Source of the DNA: Prillingera fragicola
Taxonomy: Eukaryota; Basidiomycota; Tremellomycetes; Trichosporonales; Trichosporonaceae
Length of the DNA: 64,000 nucleotides
NCBI GenBank assembly: GCA_002335605.1
Contig: BEDY01000007.1
Span: 868,001 to 932,000 of the forward strand
Direction of reading: 5' to 3'
Positions 1-11,807 of the stretch are shown here, piece by piece (position 1 is the first letter of the stretch; each line of letters begins with the position of its first letter). Under the pieces are notes generated by a model. The model made no database searches. It was not told the DNA's origin and was given only the letters and a program-made list of their open reading frames with translations. The position numbers and the translations under genes were made by a program.

Positions 1-838
1 TCGCTCGGTCGTGCAGTGTCTGGTCGACGTGCACACTGGCGTGCTTGGTGATAGCTTGGTTGCCGATATCGTCAAGGGCAAAGGGGAGGGCGTCATGATG
101 GCATTCTACGGCAGGCCAGGTACTGGCAAGGTGCGTTGCCGCGTCTATGGCAGCTGACACCAGACCCTCACCGCGGAGGCCGTCTCGGAGCATCTCAAAA
201 CGCCACTGTACATGGTCAGCGCAGGGGAGCTGGGCACAAATGCGTCGGCGCTGGAGACAAAGCTCAATCAAGTACTGGAGCTGGCCACCGTGTGGAAGGC
301 GGTGCTGCTGATTGACGAGGCCGACATCTTTCTGCAAAAGCGCAATACCACAGACATTGAGCGCAACGCTCTCGTTGGCGTCTTCTTGCGATGTAAGTCG
401 AACCAGCACAGCTTGCCTGACGCCAGTGCTCGAGTACTACAACGGCGTCCTCATCGTGACCACCAACCGGCTTGATGAGTGGGTCTAGACGCCGAGTAAA
501 CCTGACATTAGCCTCGACGAAGCCTTCGCATCGCGCTTTGCCCTGACTCTCCCCTTTCACGACCTAGACGCAACCTCGCGCGAGTCCATCTGGACATCGG
601 TGAGGTCACACAACCCAACAAGGACTGACCCTAGTTTATCTCTCGCTGCCGTCCCGACCTCGACCCCCACGCCTCGGCGCTCAACGAGGCTGGGTTCAAG
701 ATGAACGAGCTCGTTGCGGCCAAAGTCAATGGGCGCGTCATCAAGCAGACTGTGCGGACCGCCCAGGCGTTGGCGCTCAGTGCTGGTGTGCCCCTGGGGA
801 TGGAGCATATCCGGCGCGTCAGGCAGCTCGGCATGTAG
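1..838 (+). CDS. AAA+ ATPase, C-terminal part (5' end outside window)
   Basis: This is the 3' part of an AAA-domain ATPase gene of the fungal type that carries one AAA module at its C-terminus. Spliced exons give Walker A GRPGTGKT (split by an intron right after the lysine, 131-163), Walker B VLLIDEAD, the sensor-1 stretch IVTTNRLDD and a downstream ASRF arginine-finger-like segment. Introns are predicted at 131-163, about 395-430, about 476-509 and 600-634. All are 33-36 nt with a GT start and AG end, and joining them restores one frame to the TAG at 836-838. ATP hydrolysis is expected to drive remodelling of a protein partner. The partner cannot be named because the N-terminal domain lies outside the window. 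The family call is solid; the specific function is unknown. Confidence 0.85.
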
Positions 839-1329
839 TGTAGACTGCTGGCAGGGTGTGACGCGTATGCAGCCATAGTGCAGATCTGCCGATCAGGCAC
901 GCCGGCACGCCGATCTCAGAGCCAGTTTAGGCATTGCTTGCACTTGTCTACGCTGACTTTTCACGTCGGCACGCTCTGCATACACGTGCTATGCAGCTGC
1001 ATGTTCCCGTAGGCCTTGCAGCGATGACCGGTGGGGACGGCAGCGACCAAACGCAGAGTGCAATGGATTAACCGTCGATGGCCGACGGGCTGCTCGGCTC
1101 TCGGCATGGAATGATGTCAGTGTCTAACCGAGTGACCGACGGACCTCCACAACAGCGACGGCCATCGCAACGAACGGCCCGGCGCCCAGACTGGATGACT
1201 CGCATGCATGCGCAGACGGCTTTGAGCAACCTGCTTGAAAGATATAAAAGCTGCACACTTAGCGTTGACTCTAGCTCACAGCAACCTTTACTCTTTACCA
1301 CACCATCACCACCACCGCAAAACAAAACC
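839..1329 (+). promoter_or_regulatory. Intergenic region with TATA-box promoter of the SDR gene
   Basis: This 490-bp gap holds no convincing gene. A TATA box (gatataaaag, 1241-1250) lies 87 bp before the SDR start codon, followed by a CA-rich leader typical of fungal 5' UTRs. Confidence 0.6.
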
Positions 1330-2396
1330 ATGTCTGCCGGCGACAAGTTCAACAGTAGCACCACTGCCCAGGAGGTTGTGGACGCCTTTCCCCAGAACAT
1401 CAAGGACCGTACCAGTGAGTCTCCTCGTTGCGGCACCCGGGAGCACACTGACATGCCTCAGTTGTGATCACCGGCCCCAGCCCCGGTGGGCTCGGTTACG
1501 AGGCTGCGCGCGTCATTGCGACCAAGGAGCCCAAGCTCCTTGTCCTTGCTGGCCGTGACCAGACCAAACTCGACCAAGCGCGCGACGACATTCTCAAGGA
1601 GACCCCCCGGGCCAACCTCAAGACGGTCGTTCTCGACCTAAACTCGCTCACCTCTGTCCGCAAGGCAGCCACCGAAATCGAGGCCCTGGGGCCTATCGAC
1701 GTGCTTATCAACAATGCTGCCATCATGATGAACCCCTACAGCAAGACCAAGGACGGTTTCGAGTCCCAATTTGGCACCAACTACGTAGCGCCCTGGCTGC
1801 TCACCAACCTCCTCGTCCCGTCGCTCCTCAAGACCTCTAGCCCACGCGTGGTCTTTGTGTCTTCTACAGGACACCGCGCCAGCGACATTCGCTGGGACGA
1901 CATTGGCTTTGACGACGGCAAGGCCTACAGCAAGACCAGCGCCTATGGGCAGTCCAAGACTGCGGTCATCTTGAATGCCCTTGAGCTTGCGGAAAAGTAC
2001 CCCAAGATTGTCAGCATTTCGCTTCACGTGAGTCAACTCCCTGCAGCAGAGATACTCACACCCTAGCCCGGCGTCATCCCCACCAACCTGAGCAGGCATC
2101 TGGGCGCCGAGGACATGGAAGCCACGAAGGGCGTTTTCAACGACGACGGCACGCCCAAGTATACCTTCAAGACCATTCCCCAGGGTGCGTCCACGACGGT
2201 CACCGCCGCCTTTGACCCGCGCATGGACGAGCACAATGGCGGATACCTTGTCGACTGTCAGGTGGCACCCATCCGCGAGTCGAAGCAAACCATGGAAGAA
2301 CTTCTCAAGGAGGGTCTCGCGACTTATGCTGCCGACAAGGCCTCTGCGAAGAGGCTTTGGGAGCTCACCAATGAGCTCACCAACGAGAAGTTTTAG
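1330..2396 (+). CDS. Short-chain dehydrogenase/reductase (retinol dehydrogenase/WWOX-like)
   Basis: This is an NAD(P)-dependent oxidoreductase of the classical SDR fold, resembling the fungal retinol-dehydrogenase/WW-domain-oxidoreductase-like group. After a short N-terminal lead, the nucleotide-binding motif reads TGPSPGGLG, followed by NNAAIM and the catalytic YGQSK (Tyr-x3-Lys), and a PGVIPTNL segment that usually shapes the cofactor site. Two introns (1415-1461 and 2027-2066) are needed: the first completes the Ile codon before the Gly-rich motif, the second joins SLH to PGV. About 325 residues is normal for this group. The substrate is unknown. The ATG at 1330 is the first in frame downstream of the TATA box. 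No signal peptide is seen, so it is probably cytosolic. Confidence 0.88.
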
Positions 2397-3065
2397 GCTG
2401 CAACATGACTGTATTGTTATAGAGTCGAATGTATCATACATGGGCTTTGCTGCAGGCAGTGCTCGCCAGGGCCGGCACCATTCTGCATCCCGCTCGGGTT
2501 GTTCAGGCATGCCAACCCTCGACTGTACACTACTGGATCGAGATGCTTCTTAGAAGACAAGAGGTCGCAAGTGGACGTTGCAAAATGTTCCGGCCCACCA
2601 GCCGCCAGGCGGAACAGGCACATGCCACCAACTGCGGATACTGCTCGAAATGGAAGTGTACACAGCGGCATGTAAGGCCGTTGGTATTGTAGCCGCCCTT
2701 TGCAATGCTTCTCGGTGCTTCGTGATGCGTTCGCTCCTTGCGTACAAGTCGGATGGAAGGGCCAGCCGGGAAGGCCAGCCCTCGGGTCACGCTCAGCGCG
2801 AACAACCTCCACGGGTGATGCTGGACGCGTCCAAGTCCAATGCTTTGGGTCTGGCTGTAGGTAACAGCTCTACACTTACCTGTCCTAGATATATCACTCG
2901 TAACCGCCTCCCCAAATGCACCGAACAAAACAGTCCTGTTGACGACGTTCATGCACTTGAGCAGCCCACGAACTCGTTTGTGTCCGAAATGTGACCGAGG
3001 ATGTACCTACAGTAACACTCCGACAAGCCTGCGGACCAAATGCCGAGGAGGGGACTCTTATAGGA
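2397..3065. other. Intergenic region, nothing recognised
   Basis: Between the SDR stop and the surface-protein gene there are only short overlapping reading frames on both strands, without domain signatures or paired splice sites. The missing first exon of the downstream gene could lie here but was not found. Confidence 0.4.
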
Positions 3066-5197
3066 ATGCATTTGCGCTCGGGATGGCCTCTTCCCAAGCT
3101 CCCACTCACTTTGGATCAAGGTAGCAACTTACGACCCTTCCACGACTGGGAGACAGGTTTACAGATTTCGCAAACCACCTTGCTGCCCACGATGACTACA
3201 CCAAAGGGGGCCGGCGCCCTCGGCCAAAACGGAAATCTCACAGCCCTCGTTCCCAACATGATATTCAACTACACCGTCTCCAACTTGGACAGCCTCGTCA
3301 TGTGGAACTATAACGCCGTGGTAAAATCCAAAGGCGGTGTCGCTGGTTTTCAGGTCATGAACAACTGGACCACCTCCTTTGACGGCCCTGTGGTGCAGGC
3401 TTTCCCATCCACTGGGGAGGACGACCGCATGACTGGCCAGGGACGGGCACTGCACACTGTCGGATTCAATGGAACGGAACATGGATCGTCAGTCGGTGTA
3501 AACTACTACGGGTCTCGCGTCGTGTTCCATGGCAACAGCTCGGGCTTCACGTGGGGCGAAAACAAGACGATTACACCAGCCCTCGCGCTAGTTCGTGGTG
3601 GCGGACTGCCCATCATGGGTCCCACCACAATGAATGCCCTCTATGAACAATCGACAGAGTTGCCGGCCCCTGTCGGAGACGTATTGGCAGACTCTGGGGA
3701 GCACGAGTGGGGACACTATGGGGCAATTCTCAACACTCAAGCCGGCGGCGGAGCGTGGTCGATCCAGGACATGACCGTTACGACAGGTTTCATTACCGAT
3801 GCGTTAGTGTGGCAGTAGAGCGACCTTTACTGATTCTCCAGTCCTTCGTTCGACCAAGTCATCACTTACGAGGAGACTGCCAATTCCAATACCACTGGCG
3901 GCTTCAATCTCCAGCCACGATGGGATTGGAGTACCCCTTCGACCGGAACCTGGAAGTACATGAGCCCCACCTATGATTCTGGTAAGACGACTTGTGATCC
4001 CAAGGCCTAATTTTGCAGTGAAGTACCCTGTAGTGTGGGCTTACGGTGATCAATCTACCGTAACCATCCCCGTCCCGCGCAACACCACATTCTACGAGAT
4101 CAAGGGTATGAGCTACCCTGGTCAACCAATAAACACAGAATCGCAGTACGAGGTCCGCATCAAGCCAGGACCTATTGGCCAGAATGCCTTTGCGATTCCT
4201 TCTTGGGCTGTCAAGGGCTTTGGTGGAGGTAATGTGGCGGGCAATGGTGTATATTACACCAAGAGCCTCTTGGGCTACGGCATCCTCGACCCGACAGTTG
4301 AATACCAACTCCGGTTGGTCAACCGTGGAGGTTACTGTCCCCTGCACTCCATCAAGTACTACTCGAGCCTCTGGTGAGTGCCTTGCCGTCTTCTGTTGAC
4401 TGATAACAACAGGGGCGACAATGTGGTGTGGCCGCAATGGAACGGTTCAATCGAGTACGTGCCCGCTTCCAACGCGGGTGGTGCTTCCACAGGCCCAAAC
4501 AAGGGAGCAATCATCGGTGGAGCTGTGCGTATAAATTTATTTGCTCGGGTCGGCGCTGACTGTTCAGTTGGCCGGAGTTGCTGGCATCATCATCTTGGGC
4601 TTGTTGTGGTACTTCCTTGGCTCAAGGAAGGGACGCCGGACTCGCGCGCGCGTCACGCCTCATGAGTAAGTCTGATGAATTTGCCGCTCTTTCACACAAC
4701 TGACAGCCAGCTACGCCGAAGGCGAGTTCATGGTCGACGCCGATGCCGAAAAGACGACGACTCCGTTCAGCGGCGGGACGAGCCTGGCACCGTCATATCT
4801 CGGGGGCCAATCGGCACCCTACACCGATGGCACATCCTCATATGGAGGTTCATCTTCGGCCGGTGGAAAGCAGTCCCGCATGGCCATGTCAAGCAACGTT
4901 TCCCCCGAAGAGGTCGTGGAGGAAGAAGATGCTGGTCAAATCGAGCCTGCTCAAGCGAGTTATCAGCTCGCTCGTATCCCGCCCCGTTACAACGAGGCAT
5001 GGGCACCAGGGGATGGCAGTGTTAGCCTCATGAGTGGTCCACCAATTGAATCCTATGGCGCAGATGAGTCGTCAACTGGAGGAGCTGCTAGCTCTTCGAG
5101 TAGTGGGCAGCCAGAGACGACTCCATTGTTCAACGAGACTGTTCCGGGATATCAAGGTGGCAGTAGTGGGTATGGGTATCCTCGGGAGAAACAATAG
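3066..5197 (+). CDS. Single-pass cell-surface glycoprotein, function unknown
   Basis: The product is an N-glycosylated ectodomain followed by one membrane helix and a cytoplasmic Ser/Gly-rich tail, an architecture common in basidiomycete surface proteins of unknown role. The ectodomain seems to hold two beta-sandwich-like units: an Asn-x-Ser/Thr-rich first half (VGVNYYGSRVVFHG) and a second half around YPVVWAYGDQ. The helix (AGVAGIIILGLLWYFLG) is followed by a basic stop-transfer (SRKGRRTRAR). Five introns fit: 3803-3841, 3982-4018, 4374-4412, 4525-4567 and 4666-4710. The 5' end is unresolved. The ATG at 3066 is the first in frame and 3192 is an alternative, and neither gives a signal peptide, although the topology requires one. 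Either an upstream exon is missing or the gene is 5'-truncated. No catalytic motif is visible. Confidence 0.6.
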
Positions 5198-5308
5198 CTT
5201 GTATAATGTACGTGAAGGTGCCGTAGGAAATGTCAAACTTGTGGCTGTGATACATACATGTACCTGGTCGCACCGGTGTACGGTAGATACGTTATACAGA
5301 AACTCGTG

Positions 5309-6524
5309 TTACTCACGCAAACCAACTAGCCGCAACACAGCCTCCGTCTCCTCCGGTTCAACCACTGGTCGGTCCCGAGTCGCCTTGTCAACCGAGCCAT
5401 CAGGTCGCTTAGCCACCGACTTTGCTCCCAGATCAGCCTTACTAGGATTCTTGTACTGTTCTATCAGCAATGTCCAGGCGTAGCTTGATCGAGTCTGCTC
5501 ACTGGCCAGTGTGGGGTTCGCTGCCGGGCACGAAACACGGCATATTTCCTTGCCAGCTCATCCTCACTCATCCTCGACCTCGGCGCTAGGCACACGTAAG
5601 ACGCAAATCGCGTCTGTGTCCCAGACGGCAAGGTGTTCCAGTGGATAGTCCTCGAGTCCCAGACTATGCGTCAGAGTGCTCTTCACTGTACACTCACTGA
5701 TAAAGTCGCCCTTACCCGCACACACCTTCACTTCCTTGCACCCGTTCTTCGTATACCACGCCGCCTCCTCGGCCCGAAAGTTATACGACTCGCCGTGATC
5801 CCCTCGCTTGCGTATTCCAGAAGAGGCGAAGAACTGGTCATGCAATTTGTGTGAGCCGGAGAGAACCCACAGACCTCCGTCATCGACCCCATTGGGCGCC
5901 ATATTAGCTATGCCCTGGTACAGTTCGAGACGGCCTGCTGTGCGCGGATTTTGGTCCATGTCTGCATCGTGTCAGTGCACGGAGGGACAGTCTTGACATA
6001 CGAGGCCATGGCATTGTAGGTTTCAGGTCTTGCTGTCCGTGAGCACCAATGGGCAGCGTGACGTTGATGCCGTCAAAGGACGAGATGAGATCGTCTGTGC
6101 CCCAGATCGCGGTAAAGACCTTTGATATGCTGGGGTGGCTGGTTTGTCAGTGATCAGTGAGCAGCAGGGTTGCTCGGACGTGGCCATACTCACGCGCGAA
6201 TCCTCCAGACAAAGTCCTCGTGACACACGCCATACATCCCATACATCCCGCCTCTGGGTCATTAGCAATTCTTCATTCGTTTGTTCGAGTCAGTTATGCT
6301 CACTTGATCCCACGGGGCAGACAATCTCGTTTCCAGGTCGACTTGTCGTCGCGCTTGAACCCGTGAGGAAACGCTTCGAGCCAGCATAATGCCGACTCGA
6401 CGAATGCGTCACACTCGGCTTCCGGAATGACGCCGTGAACTACGGCGTAGCCGTCGCGTTCCAGTGTCTGGAGGATTGATTGCCTAAAGGTTGTTGATAA
6501 AGGATTGAGTGTTGTGTTGGTCAT
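5309..6524 (-). CDS. Phytanoyl-CoA dioxygenase family protein (Fe(II)/2-oxoglutarate)
   Basis: This belongs to the PhyH family of non-haem iron, 2-oxoglutarate-dependent oxygenases. The N-terminus has the usual GYAVVHGVI strand. The metal-binding HxD motif, His-Met-Asp in PHMDQNP, is only visible after splicing because an intron splits the His codon. The second metal His lies in RTIHWNT, about 10 residues after a GDFI strand. The segment GGLWVLSGSHKLHDQFF is typical of the fungal members. Five short introns restore a single frame. The last removes an apparent early stop and yields the C-terminus ending VLRLVGLRE before the TAA at 5309-5311. A TATA-like element on the minus strand (6609-6618) lies about 90 bp upstream. 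The substrate is unknown; fungal members oxidise lipids or secondary metabolites. About 330 residues. Confidence 0.82.
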
Positions 6525-6919
6525 TGTTGTTTGGTCAGTGGGTTAAGTGAAGGCGTGGGAAGTGTTGAACTGAATAGGTCGTGGGTCCAGTTGACTGCGA
6601 GCGGATGGTCTTATATGTGACACGCCACCACTCGAGTGGAGCGGCGAGTGACTCGAGTGGTGCAGCAGTGAGTGACTCGAATGGTATTCTAAGCGAAGAC
6701 GACAAAGGCGATGTGGGAAAGGCGATGCTCACGGCTATGATCCGGTTGCGGAATCCGGTTTCCGATGTCTCGGATCCGAGATCGACAATCTTATCGCTGA
6801 GACATGCTGCCTCGGCTGATGTACACACTCCATCCTCCTCAAAGTTGATCTTGTAACATTCTTGTCGTCGTCTTGCTGAGCCTACTTGCAGAGTCTAAAA
6901 AGCAAACTGCAAAAGAGAT

Positions 6920-7006
6920 ACACCGTAAGGGAGTCGAACCCTTGCCGCGTCGAATCTTGGATGAGCAAAGTGGCAACGACGCATGATACCGTTTCACCAA
7001 CGGTGT
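6920..7006 (-). tRNA. tRNA-Gly(GCC) with a 16-17 nt intron
   Basis: Read on the minus strand, a perfect 7-bp acceptor (ACACCGT/ACGGTGT) encloses a D arm (GTGA...TCAT), an anticodon stem CGTCG/CGACG, and a T arm AAGGG-TTCGACT-CCCTT. The anticodon loop TTGCCA is interrupted one base 3' of the anticodon, the canonical intron position, by about 17 nt (CTTTGCTCATCCAAGAT). The anticodon is GCC (glycine). A run of four T (RNA sense) just downstream, at 6911-6914, is a plausible Pol III terminator. Confidence 0.9.
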
Positions 7007-8631
7007 GCAGATATCGATTAGTTTCTGGCACGTTGTTATTGCTCACCCACTCCGTATGGAATGGCCATTGCGATGAGAGCTTAGTTGCAACTACAGCAGA
7101 CGTTGCCCGACAACAGACATTTCCCGAGGAGCATCGACGCCACGTTGTAAGCCACTCGCCACCCTGCCCAATCTGACGATGACCCTGTTCCCTAGCTCGC
7201 TACCTCGGTTTTGCTGCTATGATCACCTGCGAGTCGAACAGCACGTAAGCAGGGTCCTCGACACGAGCTCAGAAGGACAGGCTCTGGGACCTTTACCCCT
7301 CACATCACCGAAGCCTGTATTATGCCCACCGTGACCAGCTTAGCTGCGTGGCCAGGTAGCCATCGATTCCGCTCGGCCCATACTAACCATGCGCCATCCC
7401 ATGACCTTGGTTTGAGTAGCTCAGTTCTCTAGCGGCAGACCAATCTTCAGCTTTGCGTCTCGTACCGGGCGACGGGAGGATCGGTGACTTGGGCAGACGC
7501 TGAAACGTCCACATTGTGCCTCACGACAGCGCATCCGCTTCATGTAACGTTCCGAGCGCGTCACTTCAGCGTATCTTGTCTCGGCAGTGATCCCCCAAGG
7601 CACACACTGACTTTGTGGAGCCAAAAACTATGATAAAGGGATCAAGCTAGAAGAGCAGCACCTGCCTACTGGTATGGTTATACTAACCCCGCGTCTACGC
7701 GGTGGCCACCAAAGACTAAGCGACGTCGTCACTCGGGTTCTCTCCCCCCGAAGTTGCCTGTGCCAACCCGCTCCCCCAGCAGGAGGCGGAACTGCGCAGC
7801 GCGATTGCCCCTATGCCTGGGGTAATATCCCTTTTGAAAGTATGGGCTCAAAGGAGGTGGAACGGAGACCACGCCTGTTAAGAGGACGGAAGACTGCTAT
7901 CCACACAACTGTCAGTAGCACGTGCCCGTAATGAGTTAGGGGTAGACGGAGGCTGAGAAGCAAAGGTTGATGAGTCTGTAGACGTCCACTGCCATCCGAA
8001 GCTTGGAAGAATGACGATGAGGCCACAAGACACCGGAACAGAACATGGTACATGTACCGCCCTGAAAATCGACAAAAAAAACGCAAGGAAAGAGTATGCA
8101 CAGTGTTTCGATGGGTGCCGCGAGTTTCTTTGATCCTTTGGTTCTGAGTACTCATCCAAGTGCGTGTACCCATGTCCACGGCCAGTGCATAAAAGCAGAA
8201 TAGCGAGGCGGAAATGTGAGTAACAGTTCTTCCTTGCGTACATGAATTTCGCCAGTCTCGTGTTTAACACTGACGCTTGCAAACCATATTCTGAAAGGCT
8301 AGTAGGGTCAGTTTCACTGTCTCGACTGCGATGCAACATCCAGTGAATTCTTGGCCAGCCCAGGACATGATGCTGCCCAACCGCGCCTCGAAGTACGTAG
8401 AAAGGATGGATAAGCTATCTGTTTGGCGGGCCGATGAGCGGTCCGTCGTGTCTGACACCGGTATCATCCATAGTTGCCAACGACTGGGCAAGCTTTGACT
8501 CTGTTATGGTATATTCTCTTTCTTGGGTGCGGGTGCCTGCAGGTGAGGCGATGCCTTGGGGAGGATGTGAAGTGAGGTGGGGAGACCTGACCATGAACTG
8601 GAGGTCGATCCTTGATCCTTATGGCCGTTAA
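7007..8631. other. 1.6-kb stretch without a confident gene
   Basis: Only short, overlapping reading frames occur. No domain, tRNA cloverleaf, snRNA motif or terminal repeat was recognised. A small perfect hairpin (ccgcg-tcta-cgcgg) lies near 7690-7705. Base composition is more mixed and stop-rich than in the neighbouring genes. Confidence 0.4.
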
Positions 8632-8859
8632 TCAGCACATTCCTTGGCATGCAAGTGTCTTTCGGGCCCCCAATTCTGCTCGGAATGTCAGATCACTGGG
8701 CCCTGTCAAATCAATGACCCCTTGTTGCTGCATGCCCATTTGTTGCGAAAGCCAAGTTGCAAAGGCGGTCAGGAAGTGGTGGACCGCCTCCACTTCGGCT
8801 CCCACCGGGCCGGGAATCACTCGTGTCCTACACCTGCCCACCTGCGTCATGCGGGGCAT
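8632..8859 (-). CDS. Possible small protein with a VIDLT motif
   Basis: This is a speculative 75-residue reading frame starting at the ATG at 8857-8859 and ending at 8632. It contains the helix-like stretch VHHFLTAFATWLSQQMG followed by GVIDLTG, which matches the core of a SUMO-interacting motif. Support for transcription is a well-formed intron just upstream on the same strand (about 8869-8906): GTAAGT donor, pyrimidine-rich body and CACAG acceptor, placing an intron in the 5' leader. No family is recognised. It could also be the last exon of a longer gene, or chance. Confidence 0.28.
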   Translation of the reverse strand: MPRMTQVGRCRTRVIPGPVGAEVEAVHHFLTAFATWLSQQMGMQQQGVIDLTGPSDLTFRAELGARKTLACQGMC

Positions 8860-9246
8860 GAAGATGGAACTGTGCACGGCAGCAGCAGACAGAGACAGAA
8901 GACTTACATCAGTCGTACATCAGACGTACTTCCAGATCAGTTGTAGAAGAGAGAACCGGGGTCAAGTAGTCTATGAAGAACGTATCAGCTGACACTCCGG
9001 CCCGTTCGCCTCCGACCGGCCCGCATCCGTCGACCAGACTACCCCGCAAGCCATGTCCGCTCGACCAACTCTATCCATCATTGCAGGCGTACATGCAACG
9101 CATTCGTTGCAAGTTACCATCCCCTTTCAGCGTAGCATCATGAGGCCTCCCCCACCCGGAAGACGCTAGCCCACCAGGACGAAATGAGCTTAAAAGCCGA
9201 AGTCGCCGGACTACTATTGACATCTCCCTCACCAGACTCACTAGCG

Positions 9247-11738
9247 ATGCTGCTTCTAACCAACCTGGCTGTCCTCCTCATGGCCTCCTTAGTGGGGGCG
9301 CAGAATACCTCTTCCGAGCTGGAAGGTATCCTAGCTCGGCGCCAGGCCGACATGGCTCAGTTCCCTACTACAGCAGCCTTTGCCTCGGTGCCCACCTGGC
9401 TGAGCTCGCAGGGCGACAACGGAACCTGGGCCGATGTCGACTACCGGCTCGGCTGTGATGCGCGTGAGTGTCCCTGCAACGCAAGCCTGTACTGTTGCTG
9501 ATGGGTTACAGAAAGGGCAAACTGGCCTATCCAGCAGCACTGGATCCGTGTCATCACGCTGGCCTCTGCCTGGTCGGGACTTAACCCCGCTTCGACCGAG
9601 CACAAGGGGGATGCCGACATGCTGGCTGGTGCGCTCAAGGGGATGGACTGGTGGTTTGAGAGAGACTTTACCGAGCCCGGATGTGTCGCGCAGGGAGGGT
9701 GAGTGGGTCGTTGTTGGATTGTGCTGACGAGTAGTGCTGCAGGCGGGCCTTGCCCTTGTGGTACGCCTGGCACCTGGAACACAAACTGGTTCGGCCAGGT
9801 GAGCGGGCAAGTGAGGATAGAGCTGACTGGCAGATGATCCTCATTCCCCAGCTGGTATCGACAGCCTGCCTGCTGGTCAAGCCTGCCGACCTCACCGATG
9901 CCCAGAAGAAGGGATGCGACACGATCCCCCGCCGAGCTCACGACCTGCGCGATGCCAACATCACGGGTATCGGGTTCATGACTGGCGCTAACGCTGTCAA
10001 CGTAGGTGCACCTGCTGTGTCAACACTAACACACCAGGTGGCCCAAAACTCTGCTTCTCTTGCTCTCTTTGTCAACGACCCCGCTATGCTTTCGGACTCT
10101 CTCAACCGCGCTTGGAACGCCGTGACCTTTACCGACACGCCCGGCGCAGACGGTATACACCGTGATGGCAGTTTTCTGCAGCACGAAGGCATTCTCTACA
10201 CTGGCAACTATGGCAAGGACCTGCTCAACGCGTTTATCCAGCTCGAGGGCGAAGCCATCGGTACCTCCTTTGCTGCCAACGACAGCGTCCGTGAGGCCTT
10301 CTCGACAATGGTGCGGGGCAGCGAGTGGATGATCTACACCGACGGCGAGACCAAGCAGCAGCACTGGGACTTTAACGTTATTGGCCGCTTTGTCGCCTTT
10401 CCCCGTGCCGACCTGCAAGCCAGCGCCGACATCAACTTTAACGTTACCAAGATGGCTGCCGCCACGGCCGACTTTGTTGGGGCCAACAACCTGAATGCCA
10501 CCCTCGACAGGCTGGCGAGTAACGGTACCTCGAAACTGATTGGCAACAAGGCCTTCTGGGCGTCAGACTACATGGTCCATCGACGCGACAAGTATATCCT
10601 AGCGAACAAGATGATCTCGACGCGCTCTACCAATTCTGAATGGGCAAACTCTGCCAACCCCTGGGGATACCACCTCGGACAGGGGACGTTCTTTGCCTAC
10701 GGCACGGGTACAGAGTACGCGGACATCCAGGCGGCTTGGGACTGGTATCTCATCCCGGGCACTACGGCGCTGCTGCACGCGCCGCCACTCAACTCGTCCG
10801 ACGTGGCGACGCGCGGAAAGAAGGACTATGTCGGCGTCGTGAGTGACGGCTGGGTGGGTGCCTCGGCCATGGACTATACCGACCCGCACGACGGCTCGCT
10901 GTCCTTCCGCAAGGCATGGTTCTTCCTCGAAGACAGCGTCCTCATCACCACCACCGCGGTCAACGTCGACCGCACAGTCGCAGGGGTAGACGACGCACCC
11001 GTCATCTCAGTCCTCGACCAGCGCGCAGCCGACACCACCACCGCCAAAGTCGACGGCAAAGACGTCGCCTCCTCAACGGGCACCCTCACCGGCCGCACGC
11101 TGCACTACGGAGGAAAAGGCTATCTCGCGCACACGGCGCCGTTCAACCTCACCCTCTCCACCGGCCCGCGCACAGGCAACTGGAGCGCCATCTCCACCTC
11201 GGCCGCAGGCAACCAGACGACCAACATTTTCGCCGCCTACGCCACCATCCCACCCACGACGTACACGTACGAGTTCTTCCCGTCCATCAAGCCGAAAGCG
11301 CTCGCTGCCCAGGCCAAGGCGCCGTCCACCACCCCCATCGACGTGGGGGGCACCCTGGGTGCGGCCGGCGCGGGGCGGCTCGCGCTGGCCTTTTGGCCCG
11401 GCAGCCCCGCGACTGTCGCTGTGCCGCAGAGCACGATCGGGTGGTCGACCAAGGGCGATTTCAAAGTCACTACGTCGTCGCCGGTGCTCGTGCTGTTCAA
11501 CACGGCCTCCAGCGCGCCCAGCGGCCATGCCTCGCGCTGGATCAAGGACAGGACCATGAGTGTCAATATCGCCGAGCCTACGCAGACCCTCGAGCGGGTC
11601 GAGGTCACCATCTCTGCGACTGATGGCGCCGAGTTTGAGTGTGGTGGGATTGAGGGATGCAAGGCCGTTGATGGTGGGGTTGAGATTGTTTGGAAAAAGG
11701 GCGATGGGGCCATCAAGCTGGGCTTTGCTGGGTGGTAG
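9247..11738 (+). CDS. Secreted polysaccharide lyase family 8 (hyaluronate/chondroitin/xanthan lyase-type)
   Basis: PL8 enzymes cleave uronic-acid-containing polysaccharides by beta-elimination, leaving unsaturated uronates. The chosen ATG at 9247 gives a clean signal peptide (MLLLTNLAVLLMASLVGA); the in-frame ATG at 9184 would bury it. Hallmarks appear in family order: the aromatic patch WNTNWFGQ, the TGAN motif, the catalytic block DGSFLQHEG...YTGNYG carrying His and Tyr, and R-x-TNSEW..NPWGYHLGQG, then the central and C-terminal beta domains. Four introns are predicted: 9464-9511, 9699-9734, 9799-9833 and 10002-10037. The last is 36 nt and stop-free. About 780 residues is normal for PL8. 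Many Asn-x-Ser/Thr sites fit secretion. The exact substrate cannot be told from sequence. A TATA-like ttaaaa occurs at about 9190. Confidence 0.92.
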
Positions 11739-11807
11739 TTGGTCACGTTAGCGAACAAAATAATAGTGTCGGGGTCACAGCTAATGAAGAACAATGCATA
11801 CACCTCT

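Noticed and set aside
7415..7450. tRNA-like gagtagctcagttct string
   Set aside because: It resembles a D arm, but no acceptor, anticodon or T arm can be paired around it.
7007..9180. Search for a transposon or LTR in the gene-poor stretch
   Set aside because: No terminal repeats, target duplications, or transposase/reverse transcriptase motifs were visible.
10916..11623. 235-codon Arg/His-rich plus-strand frame
   Set aside because: It is a frame shadow of the PL8 lyase C-terminal domain with abnormal composition.
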